Shown in pieces: positions 36,331-45,621 of a stretch of DNA of 64,000 nt. The notes below the pieces were generated by a model. The model had not been told where the DNA came from. It made no database searches and saw nothing but the letters and a program-made list of their open reading frames with translations. Origin of the DNA: Symploca sp. SIO1C2 (GTDB lineage: Bacteria > Cyanobacteriota > Cyanobacteriia > Cyanobacteriales > Coleofasciculaceae); contig JAAHFP010000001.1 in NCBI GenBank assembly GCA_010672925.1, positions 515,250 through 579,249 of the forward strand, given 5' to 3'. Positions within the stretch are counted from its first letter, which is position 1. Each line of letters begins with the position of its first letter. A program made the position numbers and the translations under genes.

Positions 36331-36432
36331 TAAGGGTAGTTGCAAATTTGAGCTGTAGGCAATAAGCTGGGAATCAAACAATAGAGAGATTGCAAGCAGA
36401 CCCACCAAAGTGATATATCTGAAAATGCTCAT
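36013..36432 (-). CDS. patX: PatX-like secreted precursor with four tandem RGSGR pentapeptides
   Basis: ATG 36432 gives 139 residues; GTG 36465 would add 11. Residues 1-25 form a signal peptide (MSIFRYITLVGLLAISLL). The mature part is five units of 21 residues. The first is degenerate (SGGSLELVQ); the others carry HRGSGR once and YRGSGR three times, separated by LELAQAPEILSPELS-type spacers. The RGSGR codons lie at 36247-36261, 36184-36198, 36121-36135 and 36058-36072. RGSGR is the HetR inhibitor used by PatS, HetN and PatX. Position upstream of hetR and a signal peptide fit PatX. Processing could release four inhibitor peptides per chain. Confidence 0.88.
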   Translation of the reverse strand: MSIFRYITLVGLLAISLLFDSQLIAYSSNLQLPLVPVSGGSLELVQSSEILPSELSHRGSGRFELAQAPEILPSERSYRGSGRLELAQAPEILSPELSYRGSGRLELAQAPEILSPELSYRGSGRLELAQAQLMVSAQV

Positions 36433-36592
36433 AAGTAGATTTCCGTGTTCAGAGTTCCTAGTCACTGATACGGAGTTACTGCCGAGTTGTCAGGAAATAC
36501 TTTGAGGGAATTTTAGTTGCCGACCGCCAAATGGCTGACATCAAGCTGGTTTGATGTCAGTAAATCTCTATGTTTTACCTTAAGGAAGAAGC

Positions 36593-36620
36593 TTTTATCT
36601 CACCAAGGGGTGAGGTAAAA
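36593..36620. promoter_or_regulatory. Palindrome upstream of the patX-like gene
   Basis: Arms TTTTATCTCACC and GGTGAGGTAAAA (one mismatch) surround AAGG, 161 bp before the patX start. A second imperfect inverted repeat follows at about 36653-36705 (TTTTCCCCACACCC and GGGGTGTAGGGAA). They may be an operator for patX, or terminators of the upstream lipoprotein gene. The sequence alone does not decide. Confidence 0.45.
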
Positions 36621-36785
36621 TTCTGCATGGTATTTTTTGGCTAAGGGCAAAAAAATTTTCCCCACACCCTTGTGCGCTAACCATCTCACGGGGTGTAGGG
36701 AATTTCAAATTCAGGTGGGCAAATTATTAGTTCTTTAGTATTTCTTTACAAAAAACTAACAACTAACAACAAATGATGCTAAAGC

Positions 36786-37652
36786 TCAACGCCGTCTTCT
36801 GCTAAATGAGCGCCTGCTAGAAGGACGCGATCGCACGCCGCTGCCAAAACTATTAGGGCGATTTACTTGCTTGGGACGCGCTTTACCTGACTGGCGCAAG
36901 TTACTAGAACCAAAACCAGAACCGGTAGAAAGGTTAGTTTTTTTCGAGGCTTTACCAGCAGTGCTGGATTTGTTGCTAGTAGTTGATTTGCTCAGGCGAC
37001 CAGTTTTACGAAAACTTTGACTGTTCTTAACAGCAGCGGGTGGTGCATTGTAACGAGTTTGGTATTGCTGAACAGCCTGGTTGTAGGTACTGCCATATCC
37101 CCCGTAACCAGCCATCACACCTGATTGGTAAACTGGTGGTACATAGTACCTAGGTGAAAATAATAGGCTGCCCAAAGCCTGACCAGCCAAAGCTCCGGCA
37201 AAAGGAGTCCAGAAGCTGGATTGCTGACGCACAATCACTGTTTGTGGTTGACCTGTTTGAGGATTAGTCTGGGTTTCTGTAACATTGTGGACATATTCAA
37301 TCCGAAAGTCTTCCTTCAGGTACATTACCGCTTGACCATTGTCAACGTTAAGATAGGTCTTCTTGCCTGCACTAATGTCCTCATCAGTCAAACTTGCTAG
37401 CTGCAAATCCGTAGCACGAAATACTGGAGAGCTACCAGGAGGAGTATTGAGCAGCATCAGACTATATTCCCCATTGATGTCATCATAGGTCGCCTGTTGC
37501 ACTGGATATTGGCCTTCACTCAATTGAGTGGGAGCAGAGGCAATATTCAAGTTTTCCTTCGGTAGAGATTGAGCGACACCAGGAGAACTACAAGCTACTG
37601 TAGTCCAACAAAAAGTCAAGGAAATTAAGACAATTGCTAATTTACGTAACAT
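36786..37652 (-). CDS. Hypothetical lipoprotein with basic Ser/Arg-rich tail
   Basis: From ATG 37652 the protein is 288 residues: MLRKLAIVLISLTFCWTTVAC is a lipoprotein signal with the lipid-attachment Cys in TVACSS. The middle is polar with a GQALGSLLF hydrophobic hairpin and Gly/Tyr-rich stretches. The tail is rich in Lys, Ser and Arg and ends RRSFSRRRR. I do not recognise a domain. The basic tail could bind polysaccharide or nucleic acid outside the cell. Its stop lies 354 bp before the patX start. Confidence 0.65.
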   Translation of the reverse strand: MLRKLAIVLISLTFCWTTVACSSPGVAQSLPKENLNIASAPTQLSEGQYPVQQATYDDINGEYSLMLLNTPPGSSPVFRATDLQLASLTDEDISAGKKTYLNVDNGQAVMYLKEDFRIEYVHNVTETQTNPQTGQPQTVIVRQQSSFWTPFAGALAGQALGSLLFSPRYYVPPVYQSGVMAGYGGYGSTYNQAVQQYQTRYNAPPAAVKNSQSFRKTGRLSKSTTSNKSSTAGKASKKTNLSTGSGFGSSNLRQSGKARPKQVNRPNSFGSGVRSRPSSRRSFSRRRR

Positions 37653-37829
37653 AAACAGGGTAAATTTGAAGAAATTACTAAACAACTGTTGATATGTTGT
37701 GTGAGCTATCAGCTACGCTGATGTTGTAATCAAAAGCCAAAACGCATTTAAACTACTTAGTTCTAATCTCCGCGTCCGGAGCGTCTAGAAATCAGCAGCA
37801 CCAATTCAAAATTTAAATGCAGCCAAAGT

Positions 37830-38435
37830 TTAAAGGGGAATCAATTCGGGAAAATTGAGCAATATTTGCTCATCATCTAGCTCATCACCAAACTGCGCTG
37901 GGGAAAAATGAATCTGAATAGCTCTTAGTCTCTCCTGATAGTGGAGATTAACTAAAGCTTTCAAGCCATCCTCTAAAGCATCTATGTTAGCGAGATTAGT
38001 TTCTAGGTCAGGAACTTCCCCCTCGTAAGCCACTGTCATCATAACAATCAAGTTACGAGTTACCGGGAAAGATAATGGTTCATTTTCCCCAGTCGAAGAA
38101 CCGCTGAAATCTGTTTCACTAAGGTAGCGTTGAGCAGAATCAGTAAAAAGTTCTGTTACATAGTCTCCTGCATCCCCTTCTTCCCAGAAAACATCCCCCT
38201 CATTAGCTGCTGACTGCCAATAGGTACTTAACTGTAAGAGGTTCTGGCAAGTATTTACCAGTCCTTCTCCCAAAACTTCCAGATCTCCATCTGCTTCAAT
38301 TGCCTCTCTACCAGCTTGATTGAGGACACCTAGTAACGGTGCCACCTCCGAACCAGCGAGATGGACAAACAAACGACAGACTACCAAGCGAGTTTTCCCG
38401 CTAAATTGATTGAAGCGATCGCGCCAAGAACTCAT
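37830..38435 (-). CDS. DUF1517-like protein
   Basis: From ATG 38435 the protein is 201 residues (MSSWRDRFNQFSG), with no signal peptide. The C-terminal half (PLSFPVTRNLIVMMTVAYEG, then DDEQILLNFPELIPL) resembles the DUF1517 core found in cyanobacterial and chloroplast proteins of unknown function. The usual N-terminal membrane segment is missing. The longer frame would overlap the divergent permease gene and is not preferred. Confidence 0.6.
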   Translation of the reverse strand: MSSWRDRFNQFSGKTRLVVCRLFVHLAGSEVAPLLGVLNQAGREAIEADGDLEVLGEGLVNTCQNLLQLSTYWQSAANEGDVFWEEGDAGDYVTELFTDSAQRYLSETDFSGSSTGENEPLSFPVTRNLIVMMTVAYEGEVPDLETNLANIDALEDGLKALVNLHYQERLRAIQIHFSPAQFGDELDDEQILLNFPELIPL

Positions 38436-38503
38436 ATACCTTACTAAAAAGCGATGGAAAAATTGTAGTAGAAACGGAAGGAGATGTTCTAAAAATTTGG
38501 GAA

Positions 38504-39286
38504 ATGCAAAAATATCTAAATGTACTACAGCTGTTTTGGAGTACGGCACTGGCTGCGGAATTAGAGTATCGGCTCAATTTTGCAATCGCGGCTTTGAGCA
38601 GTTTGGGGAGTCTAGTCGGTAACCTATTCGGGCTATTTTTGTTCTACCGTACTGGCTACACATTTGAGGGGTGGACTTGGGAGGAAGCTTTAGTGCTACT
38701 GGGTATCTTCACCCTACTTCAGGGTTTTGCTGCCACCTTTTTGGTTCCCAACCTTAACCGTATTGTGAATCTTGTTCAGGAAGGCACTCTAGATTTTGTG
38801 CTGCTCAAACCGATCAGTAGTCAGTTTTGGCTATCGTTCCGTACCCTTTCTCCTTGGGGATTGCCAGACTTACTCTTTGCCCTAATCTTGATTGGCTACG
38901 CTGGGAGAAGCCTGGATTTGACCTTGAGTAACTACCTCCTCAGTTTAGTACCGTTGTTTTTTGGCCTAGTTAGCCTTTACAGCATCTGGTTTATGCTAGG
39001 AGCAACCAGCATTTGGTTTGTCAAAATTTACAATGCGACTGAGGTGCTCCGAAATTTGCTGGAAGCTGGTCGCTTTCCTATTAGAGCTTATCCCACTGTT
39101 CACAGATTCTTTTTCACCTTTATTGTGCCAGTAGCATTCCTGACGACTGTACCAGCGGAAGCGATGCTGGGACGTACTCAGATTATTTGGGTAGTTGGTG
39201 GTGGGGTCTTAGCTTTAGTACTTTTAGTTGCTACCAATCTGTTTTGGCGGTTTGCTATGCGTTTTTATACTAGTGCTTCTAGTTAG
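38504..39286 (+). CDS. ABC-2 family transporter permease
   Basis: A 260-residue membrane protein with six predicted spans and the NRIVNLVQEGTLDFVLLKPI segment characteristic of ABC-2 (DUF990-type) permeases. The cognate ATPase and second permease are not adjacent, so it must work with proteins encoded elsewhere. It is divergent from the DUF1517-like gene, with about 70 bp between them. Confidence 0.85.
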   Translation: MQKYLNVLQLFWSTALAAELEYRLNFAIAALSSLGSLVGNLFGLFLFYRTGYTFEGWTWEEALVLLGIFTLLQGFAATFLVPNLNRIVNLVQEGTLDFVLLKPISSQFWLSFRTLSPWGLPDLLFALILIGYAGRSLDLTLSNYLLSLVPLFFGLVSLYSIWFMLGATSIWFVKIYNATEVLRNLLEAGRFPIRAYPTVHRFFFTFIVPVAFLTTVPAEAMLGRTQIIWVVGGGVLALVLLVATNLFWRFAMRFYTSASS

Positions 39287-39674
<388 letters not shown>

Positions 39675-39908
39675 ATGAATACGGAAGATTTTAGGTCTCA
39701 AAGACCATCTCGTTATAACCAAGCTGAGGATTATGCTGCCAACAAGCTAGTTTTGGTAAGATACCAGCCGCCTCCAGTCAAAATGCTCCTGTTGATTGTG
39801 ATTGGTTCTTTCGCTATGGGATTGATTCCTATTCTCTATGGTTCGACGGTACCCCAGGCAACAACTACTCTTGGTGAAGCTGGTGTTTGGACGACATTGA
39901 ATGAGTGA
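39675..39908 (+). CDS. Small single-span membrane protein
   Basis: ATG 39675 gives a 77-residue protein with a polar N-terminus (MNTEDFRSQRPSRYNQAEDY), one hydrophobic span (MLLLIVIGSFAMGLIPILYG) and a short tail. An earlier in-frame ATG at 39630 would translate repeat DNA and is not preferred. The family is unknown. A MITE follows within 50 bp. Confidence 0.55.
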   Translation: MNTEDFRSQRPSRYNQAEDYAANKLVLVRYQPPPVKMLLLIVIGSFAMGLIPILYGSTVPQATTTLGEAGVWTTLNE

Positions 39909-39957
39909 TGAGCGCCTAACGGCGAATTCAAAATTCAAAATTGATAGTTGAATAGAC

Positions 39958-40034
39958 GTAGGTTGGGTCGAGGCAACGAGACCCAACATCAGTAAGGCTT
40001 TGTTGGGTTTCACTTTGTTCCATCCAACCTACAT
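39958..40034. mobile_element. GTAGGTTGGG-type MITE
   Basis: GTAGGTTGGGTCGAGGCAAC at the left and ATCCAACCTACATTT at the right form inverted ends. The left half matches 25449-25480 nearly exactly. It is preceded by two ATTCAAAA octamers. It is non-coding. Confidence 0.6.
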
Positions 40035-40055
40035 TTTTAAATGAGTACAAGAGGT

Positions 40056-40361
40056 CTAATTTTCGTTTTCCTCGTCTTCTAAAATTTTTGCTGTATCATC
40101 AAGTCGATCGTTTGTTTCCTTAGTAAGCTTCAGCCACGAAGCACTAACAGTTCCCGAAGTAGCTGCTCCCGCTGTTGTCACTACTCCAGCGGATACTCTG
40201 CCGGAAAACAGCAGTAAGACTCCCGCAAAGCCAATGATGGCACTTACTGTTGTTAGTCCAAAAGCGAGATTGAAGCTTAGGCGGGCTTGCCGGAGTTGTT
40301 CTTGGTATATGCTGTCAGGTTGAAGCTGTTGTTGGGTGTTGGGTTGAATTTGCTTGTCCAT
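40056..40361 (-). CDS. TRADD-N-associated membrane domain protein
   Basis: A 101-residue protein with two hydrophobic spans (about 30-52 and 56-75: GLTTVSAIIGFAGVLLLFSG, then GVVTTAGAATSGTVSASW). The flanking SIYQEQLRQARLSFNLAFG and LTKETNDRLD segments match the short membrane family linked to TRADD-N and other death-like conflict proteins in multicellular bacteria. The family assignment is from memory of such sequences. It is divergent from the AAA-like gene 0.2 kb away, which fits a conflict-system neighbourhood. Confidence 0.6.
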   Translation of the reverse strand: MDKQIQPNTQQQLQPDSIYQEQLRQARLSFNLAFGLTTVSAIIGFAGVLLLFSGRVSAGVVTTAGAATSGTVSASWLKLTKETNDRLDDTAKILEDEENEN

Positions 40362-40551
40362 CGTTGATCCTAGTTCAGTAACTCTATCAAACCCAACAGC
40401 TGGCTTACTTGAAGTCTAGGAAACGATAAAGTTGATTTGAATTGGGACAAACCTATAACTGATGACTAAGTTATGACTGACTTATTGTAGGGTTACTCTA
40501 GGGTAGTAGCTCATAGGACTATGATCTCGGTAGCTGTGTTCAGTGAAAGTT

Positions 40552-41802
40552 ATGCCGCGCTCTCTAAAGGTTGACCCTCGGTATATTAAACAAGTAAAAT
40601 CAGCACTCCAGCGCAATCGGTTTCCTCGTCAAAGGGATCTAGCAGAAGAGCTACAGCTATCTCTGGCTACTGTGAGTAACTTTCTCAATGGTAAGCCCGT
40701 CGATTATTTAAATTTTTATGAAATTTGTTCTAAATTAGGGTTGGATGAACAGGAAATAGCATACTTTGACTCCTCCTCTCCTAGCAAAGGTGAAGATACT
40801 GAGCCTCATGATAGTGCAGATACGGATTTATCGAATTATGTAGGACGACCCCCTATTGAATCTCGTTGCTGGGAAACTATTTTACAACCAGGTGCTCTCC
40901 TACGCCTTAAAGCTTCTAGGCGCATGGGTAAGACTTCCCTGATTGATTGGATTCTGGTTGAGGCAGGGAAACACAATTATCGAACAGTATCTTTGAGTCT
41001 GTTACTAGCGGATGGTTCAGTTACACAAGGTTTAGATGAATTTTTGCGTTGGTTTTGTGTTGCCATCTCTCGGCAGCTAGGATTACCAGCAGATTTGGAT
41101 GATTATTGGGAAGAGGGTCTCGGTAGTAGTTATAACTGTACTCTTTATTTTGAAGAACATCTGTTAAGCCAAATTGACAATCCCCTGGTTTTAGCTTTGG
41201 ATGAGGTAGATCAGATTTTTGCTACTCCCTTTGCTGGATACTTTTTAGGTATGTTACGAGCTTGGTATGAAAAAGCCAAGACTCACAAACTTTGGCAAAA
41301 ACTGCGGTTAATTGTCGCTCATGCCACGGAAGCCTATATCCCTTTGGATATCAATCAATCTCCTTTTAATGTTGGTGTGCCGATTGAATTACCAGAATTT
41401 ACTCCAGAGCAAGTCAAGGATTTGGCCAATCAGCAACAATTGGTTTGGGATCTTGCTCAAGTGAAGCAACTGATGAGTTTGCTAGGGGGTCATCCTTATC
41501 GGGTACAAAGAGTTATCTATTTTCTGAAAAATAATCAGCAAATTACTTTTTCAGAACTTCTGGAGACTGCATCTACAGAATCAGGAATCTTCAGTAGCCA
41601 TCTACGGGGACATTTGTTGAATTTACGTCAGTACCCGGAATTAGCAACAGCGATGAAGCAGGTAGTAGAGGCAACTAGCCCGATACAATTGGAAAGTACC
41701 CAAGCGTTTAAGTTACAGAGTCTGGGTTTAGTCATCCTGGAAGGTAACTATGTCAAGCCTCGTTGTAATTTGTATTCCCAGTATTTCCGCGATCGACTCT
41801 AG
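40552..41802 (+). CDS. AAA-like (AAA_35) ATPase with N-terminal helix-turn-helix
   Basis: ATG 40552 gives 416 residues (GTG 40543 also possible). Residues about 8-60 resemble an HTH (RDLAEELQLSLATVSNFLNG), and residues about 90-330 form an AAA_35 STAND-like ATPase with the degenerate P-loop SRRMGKTSLIDW and Walker B LVLALDEVDQI. A C-terminal winged-helix-like segment follows. Such proteins occur in cyanobacterial conflict and signalling systems. No effector domain is fused, so it may act through the second AAA protein downstream. Confidence 0.8.
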   Translation: MPRSLKVDPRYIKQVKSALQRNRFPRQRDLAEELQLSLATVSNFLNGKPVDYLNFYEICSKLGLDEQEIAYFDSSSPSKGEDTEPHDSADTDLSNYVGRPPIESRCWETILQPGALLRLKASRRMGKTSLIDWILVEAGKHNYRTVSLSLLLADGSVTQGLDEFLRWFCVAISRQLGLPADLDDYWEEGLGSSYNCTLYFEEHLLSQIDNPLVLALDEVDQIFATPFAGYFLGMLRAWYEKAKTHKLWQKLRLIVAHATEAYIPLDINQSPFNVGVPIELPEFTPEQVKDLANQQQLVWDLAQVKQLMSLLGGHPYRVQRVIYFLKNNQQITFSELLETASTESGIFSSHLRGHLLNLRQYPELATAMKQVVEATSPIQLESTQAFKLQSLGLVILEGNYVKPRCNLYSQYFRDRL

Positions 41803-41810
41803 CTGCCGGA

Positions 41811-41876
41811 GGGCGAAGCATTGGCGGAACAAAACTTTGATTTTATGGGCAATATGCCAGCGCCAATGCTTCGCCC
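41811..41876. repeat. 16-bp perfect inverted repeat hairpin
   Basis: GGGCGAAGCATTGGCG and CGCCAATGCTTCGCCC flank 34 bp directly after the AAA-like gene. It may be a terminator-like hairpin or a MITE end pair. The next 60 bp hold a copy of the 1251 repeat (GTACCTATTGTAGGGTG). Confidence 0.75.
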
Positions 41877-42055
41877 CTACATCAAATTTCGTTATTAAAG
41901 TACCTATTGTAGGGTGTGTTAGCGAAGCGTAACGCACCGCTTCGCGGGTAAAATTATTCTCTTGCTCTTCAGAAGTTATCGAATTCGTGAGCTACAACCA
42001 ACTTTAACAAGCCAATTCTCAATTATCCATTCTCCATTCTCCATTCCCAAAAACG

Positions 42056-44227
42056 ATGAATTCGACATCACATTCAACGTATCAATATCAAATAGGAGGA
42101 AGTTTAGCTGCTGATGCTCCGAGTTATGTTGTGCGTCAGGCGGATCAGGAGCTTTACGAAGCATTAAAGGCTGGGGAATTTTGCTATGTCCTTAACTCAC
42201 GACAGATGGGTAAGTCCAGTCTCCGGGTGCGAACTATGCAAAGGCTGCAACAAGTAGGAGTAAGCTGTGCTGCACTAGACTTGACTGGGATTGGGAGTGA
42301 AAATGTGACTCCCTTAGGTTGGTATCAGAGCATATTTTATGAGTTGGTTAGTGAGCTTAACTTGTTTGGTAAAATTAACCGGAGAAAATGGTGGCGGGAA
42401 CATCAAGATTTGTCTCCTGTGCTGTGTTTGGGCAAATTCATCAAGGAAGTTGTTTTAACTGAACTGAAACAGAGCATTGTGATCTTTATCGATGAAATCG
42501 ATAGTGTTCTCAGTTTGGATTTTTCCACCGATGATTTTTTTGCTTTTATCCGCTCCTGTTACAATCAGCGGGTTGATTATCCTGAATACCACCGCCTCAG
42601 TTTTTGCCTGATAGGGGTTGCTACTCCCTCTGACTTTATTCAAGATAAAAATCGCACACCTTTTAATATTGGCAGGGCTATAGAATTGTCTGGATTTAAG
42701 TTTCAGGAAGCTCAGCCTTTAGCTCAAGGATTCGCTACTTGCACTGACAATCATCAAAAAGTGCTAAAAGAAATACTTTATTGGACAGGAGGACAACCTT
42801 TTTTAACCCAAAAACTTTGTCATATTGTTTCCCTGGTTAAGCTTCCTATTCTTGATGGACAGGAGGCTGAGCAGATAGAGAAACTGGTGTATTCATCTGT
42901 CATTCAAGATTGTAAAGCTCAAGATAACCCAGAGCATTTGAGGACAATAATTAATCGTCTCCTCAACAACGAGCAACTTGCCGGTCGTTTGTTAGGTCTC
43001 TACCAGCAAATTTTACAGCAAAGAGAAATTGTTGCAGATGAAAGTCTTGAACAGAGCAAGTTACGGCTATCAGGGTTAGTAGTGGAGCAGCGGAGCAAGT
43101 TAAAAGTATATAACCCCATTTATCAAGCTGTTTTCGATTTGAACTGGGTCAATGAAAAATTAGCAAATTTGCGTCCTTACTCCGAAGCAATAAATACTTG
43201 GGAAAAATCTAATTTTCGAGATCAATCCCGTTTATTGCGGGGACAAGCATTACAAGATTCACTAGCATGGGCAATTGGGAAAAAATTGAGCGATTTGGAT
43301 TATAAATTTTTGGCCGCTAGTCAGGAATTAGACAGGCAAGAAGTTCAAACAGCTCTGGCTAAGGAAAAAGAAGCTAGTCGTGTGTTAACTGAAGCTAATC
43401 GAACATTGAGGATAGCTCAAACAAGAGCAAAAAGGTTGATTAGTATAGGAGCTACTGTATTCTTCGTTTCCCTAATTGGAGCAGGTGTACTAGTATTCAG
43501 AACACAGCAAAAACTAGAGGATATATATCAAGAGAGCAAAAAATTAGAAGCCATGAGACAAGAGTTTCTTTGGAGCAAAGGACGCTACGATGAAGTTGAG
43601 GACTTTCTTCAACAAGCTTTAGAACGAAAAAAACGCTTGTTTGGCTCAAAACATCTTGATATTGCCACTAATCTCCATGATCTGGCAGAGTTGTATCAGT
43701 ATCAAGAACGCTACAAAGAAGCTGAAGATCTTCTTCAGCAAGCTTTAGATATGAGAAAATATTTCCTGGGAGACAAGCATCCTGATGTTGCTATGACTTT
43801 AGCAGCACTGCAAGAGGCAAAAATCAAGTATGCGGGAGGAGGAACTGAGGTTAATTTTTACTGTGACACTACTAGTGGTAATCACCCAGTAACCTCACTT
43901 AGAGTCCTTGAAGGAGAAATAATGTTTATTGTCTGGGAAGACCAGTTTTGGGATAAAACTTACTATAATTCTGAGTTTCGTTGTCAGGAAGTATCATCAA
44001 GATTTCAAAAATACAAAGAAGCAGGTCTCTTGGATTACATATCTCATGGGTATATGAATGGTCAACCTGCTATTTGCATACCTGAGACCTTAGTAAGTAG
44101 TGTTTGTGAGAAGCTCTTATTCACACTGAAACCGGAGTATAGTGATCCAAGTAGGCGTCAAGAAATAGTATCTCATCTATGGTTGATTGGGACTAGGGGC
44201 AGTGATTTTGAACCATTGCGTATGTAA
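42056..44227 (+). CDS. AAA_35 ATPase with TPR (kinesin-light-chain type) and C-terminal COP23 domain
   Basis: A 723-residue multidomain protein. Residues 1-390 are an AAA_35 module (P-loop [12 protein letters not shown] near 47; Walker [12 protein letters not shown]). A coiled, charged region and one transmembrane segment (about 463-482, [20 protein letters not shown]) follow. Two TPR units (about 500-590, [19 protein letters not shown]) come next, then a COP23 domain (about 600-723: [29 protein letters not shown]). Homologues I know carry WD40 repeats in the distal part, so COP23 is an unusual output or sensor. The topology would place ATPase and TPR/COP23 on opposite membrane sides. Confidence 0.85.
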   Translation: MNSTSHSTYQYQIGGSLAADAPSYVVRQADQELYEALKAGEFCYVLNSRQMGKSSLRVRTMQRLQQVGVSCAALDLTGIGSENVTPLGWYQSIFYELVSELNLFGKINRRKWWREHQDLSPVLCLGKFIKEVVLTELKQSIVIFIDEIDSVLSLDFSTDDFFAFIRSCYNQRVDYPEYHRLSFCLIGVATPSDFIQDKNRTPFNIGRAIELSGFKFQEAQPLAQGFATCTDNHQKVLKEILYWTGGQPFLTQKLCHIVSLVKLPILDGQEAEQIEKLVYSSVIQDCKAQDNPEHLRTIINRLLNNEQLAGRLLGLYQQILQQREIVADESLEQSKLRLSGLVVEQRSKLKVYNPIYQAVFDLNWVNEKLANLRPYSEAINTWEKSNFRDQSRLLRGQALQDSLAWAIGKKLSDLDYKFLAASQELDRQEVQTALAKEKEASRVLTEANRTLRIAQTRAKRLISIGATVFFVSLIGAGVLVFRTQQKLEDIYQESKKLEAMRQEFLWSKGRYDEVEDFLQQALERKKRLFGSKHLDIATNLHDLAELYQYQERYKEAEDLLQQALDMRKYFLGDKHPDVAMTLAALQEAKIKYAGGGTEVNFYCDTTSGNHPVTSLRVLEGEIMFIVWEDQFWDKTYYNSEFRCQEVSSRFQKYKEAGLLDYISHGYMNGQPAICIPETLVSSVCEKLLFTLKPEYSDPSRRQEIVSHLWLIGTRGSDFEPLRM

Positions 44228-44351
44228 AGTAACCAGTATATTGAAATTGTAGTGCGCTCGCTTTCCCAACGTTAAAATGTGACCATGATAATTATCTCAA
44301 ATTTGTTGATAAAATTTACGATGGAAGCTGAAGTAGCCTCGATCATCGAAT

Positions 44352-44771
44352 ATGCCCGCTAAGGATCTTTACCACGATCAACTTAGGAATGCTTTAGTCA
44401 AAGATGGCTGGAGAATTACTCACGATACCTATCAAATTAAATTTAAGGAGATCAAGCTTTATGCAGATCTAGCAGCAGAATCTATGTTTGCGGCGGAACG
44501 AGAGCAGGAGCAAATTGTTGTTGAGGTCAAAAGTTTTCTGAATGCTTCACGAGTACGAGATTTTGAAGCTGCGATCGGTCAATATATTCTTTACAGGTTA
44601 TATTTATCTCAGGTGTTTCCTCAAGCAGTGGTCTATCTAGCGATTAATAGTAATATTTATCGTAGTTTCTTCCTGAGGCCAGCGATCAAGTTTGCAACAA
44701 CAGAACTGAAAATTAATCTGATTATTTTTAATGTGCAACAAGAGGTTATTGTTGAATGGATAAGATCGTAA
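44352..44771 (+). CDS. xisH: XisH-family protein (fdxN element excision controlling factor-like)
   Basis: A 139-residue XisH protein (AKDLYHDQLRNALVKDGW, then LYADLAAE and VVEVKSFL). The fold is restriction-endonuclease-like (E..D..EVK arrangement). XisH and XisI were named for excision of the Anabaena fdxN element, but the pair is widespread without such elements. The gene overlaps xisI by 16 bp. Confidence 0.9.
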   Translation: MPAKDLYHDQLRNALVKDGWRITHDTYQIKFKEIKLYADLAAESMFAAEREQEQIVVEVKSFLNASRVRDFEAAIGQYILYRLYLSQVFPQAVVYLAINSNIYRSFFLRPAIKFATTELKINLIIFNVQQEVIVEWIRS

Positions 44772-45091
44772 AGTATCGTGAAATTGTTAAATCTATTCTG
44801 ACTCGTTACTACGAGTTTGACAAAGAGCAGCCATCCCCTGGTGTTGAGCCTTTTATTGCTTTCGATGAAGCGCGTGACCATTATTTTTGGTTACAAGTTG
44901 GTTGGGATCAAACCGGGAGAACCTGTGGAAGTACAGTTTATATTCGCCTGTGTGATGGGAAGGTTTGGATAGAAGAGGATTTGACGGAAGATGGGATAAC
45001 TAGGGATTTGTTGAAGGCAGGAATTCCTCAGAAAGATCTTATTTTAGGGTTTCAGCATCCTCGTGAGCGGTTTTTGACAGAAGTTGTCTAA
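44756..45091 (+). CDS. xisI: XisI-family protein
   Basis: A 111-residue XisI protein (RYYEFDKEQPSPGVEPFIAF, VGWDQTGRTCGSTVYIRL and HPRERFLTEVV). It is the obligate neighbour of XisH and overlaps it. No excisable element or XisF recombinase is seen here, so the pair may have a toxin-antitoxin-like or defence role, which is untested. Confidence 0.9.
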   Translation: MDKIVKYREIVKSILTRYYEFDKEQPSPGVEPFIAFDEARDHYFWLQVGWDQTGRTCGSTVYIRLCDGKVWIEEDLTEDGITRDLLKAGIPQKDLILGFQHPRERFLTEVV

Positions 45092-45235
45092 TCTTAGAGA
45101 AACTTTGTGGAAAAATTTCTCAAGTACTCTAAAACAAAAGCGATCGCAATCAACCTGTGATAAGCAGTTATACTGGAAATCTGTTACCTGACTGGAACTT
45201 TATCAATTCAAGAAATAGAGCAGGAAGTCAAAAAA

Positions 45236-45511
45236 ATGGAAAGTATTAAACTACAGTCTCATGTTGGGGATGATGGAGTATTGACAATTCAAGTTCCAGT
45301 TGACTTGAAGAATGAAGATTTAGAGGTAATGGTCATTTTTCAACCCATCAAGTCTGATGATGGCAACTCAGCAACATTAGAGTCAAGAGGTTGGCAACCT
45401 GGATTTTTTGAAGAAGTTATCGGTAGTTTGGAGGGAAAACCGTTAGAACGTCCAGAGCAACTTCCCTACGAAATTCGTGAGGCACTAACCTTTGGTGAGG
45501 ATAGATCATAA
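45236..45511 (+). CDS. Orphan antitoxin-like protein
   Basis: A 91-residue protein (HVGDDGVLTIQVPVDLKNED; GWQPGFFEEVIGSLEGKPLE; RPEQLPYEIREAL) like antitoxins that precede VapC genes in cyanobacteria. The expected toxin does not follow: the DNA after the stop has no PIN-domain frame. It may be a solitary antitoxin that neutralises a toxin encoded elsewhere, or the toxin has been lost. Confidence 0.65.
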   Translation: MESIKLQSHVGDDGVLTIQVPVDLKNEDLEVMVIFQPIKSDDGNSATLESRGWQPGFFEEVIGSLEGKPLERPEQLPYEIREALTFGEDRS

Positions 45512-45621
45512 AGTTTATTAAATCATAAGTTAGCTTGCGATCGCTCTCTATCTGATTGCTAGATTACCATAGTAAAAAAGTATAGTTCTTTTCACAAGCC
45601 CCAATAACCAATAACCTCTGT

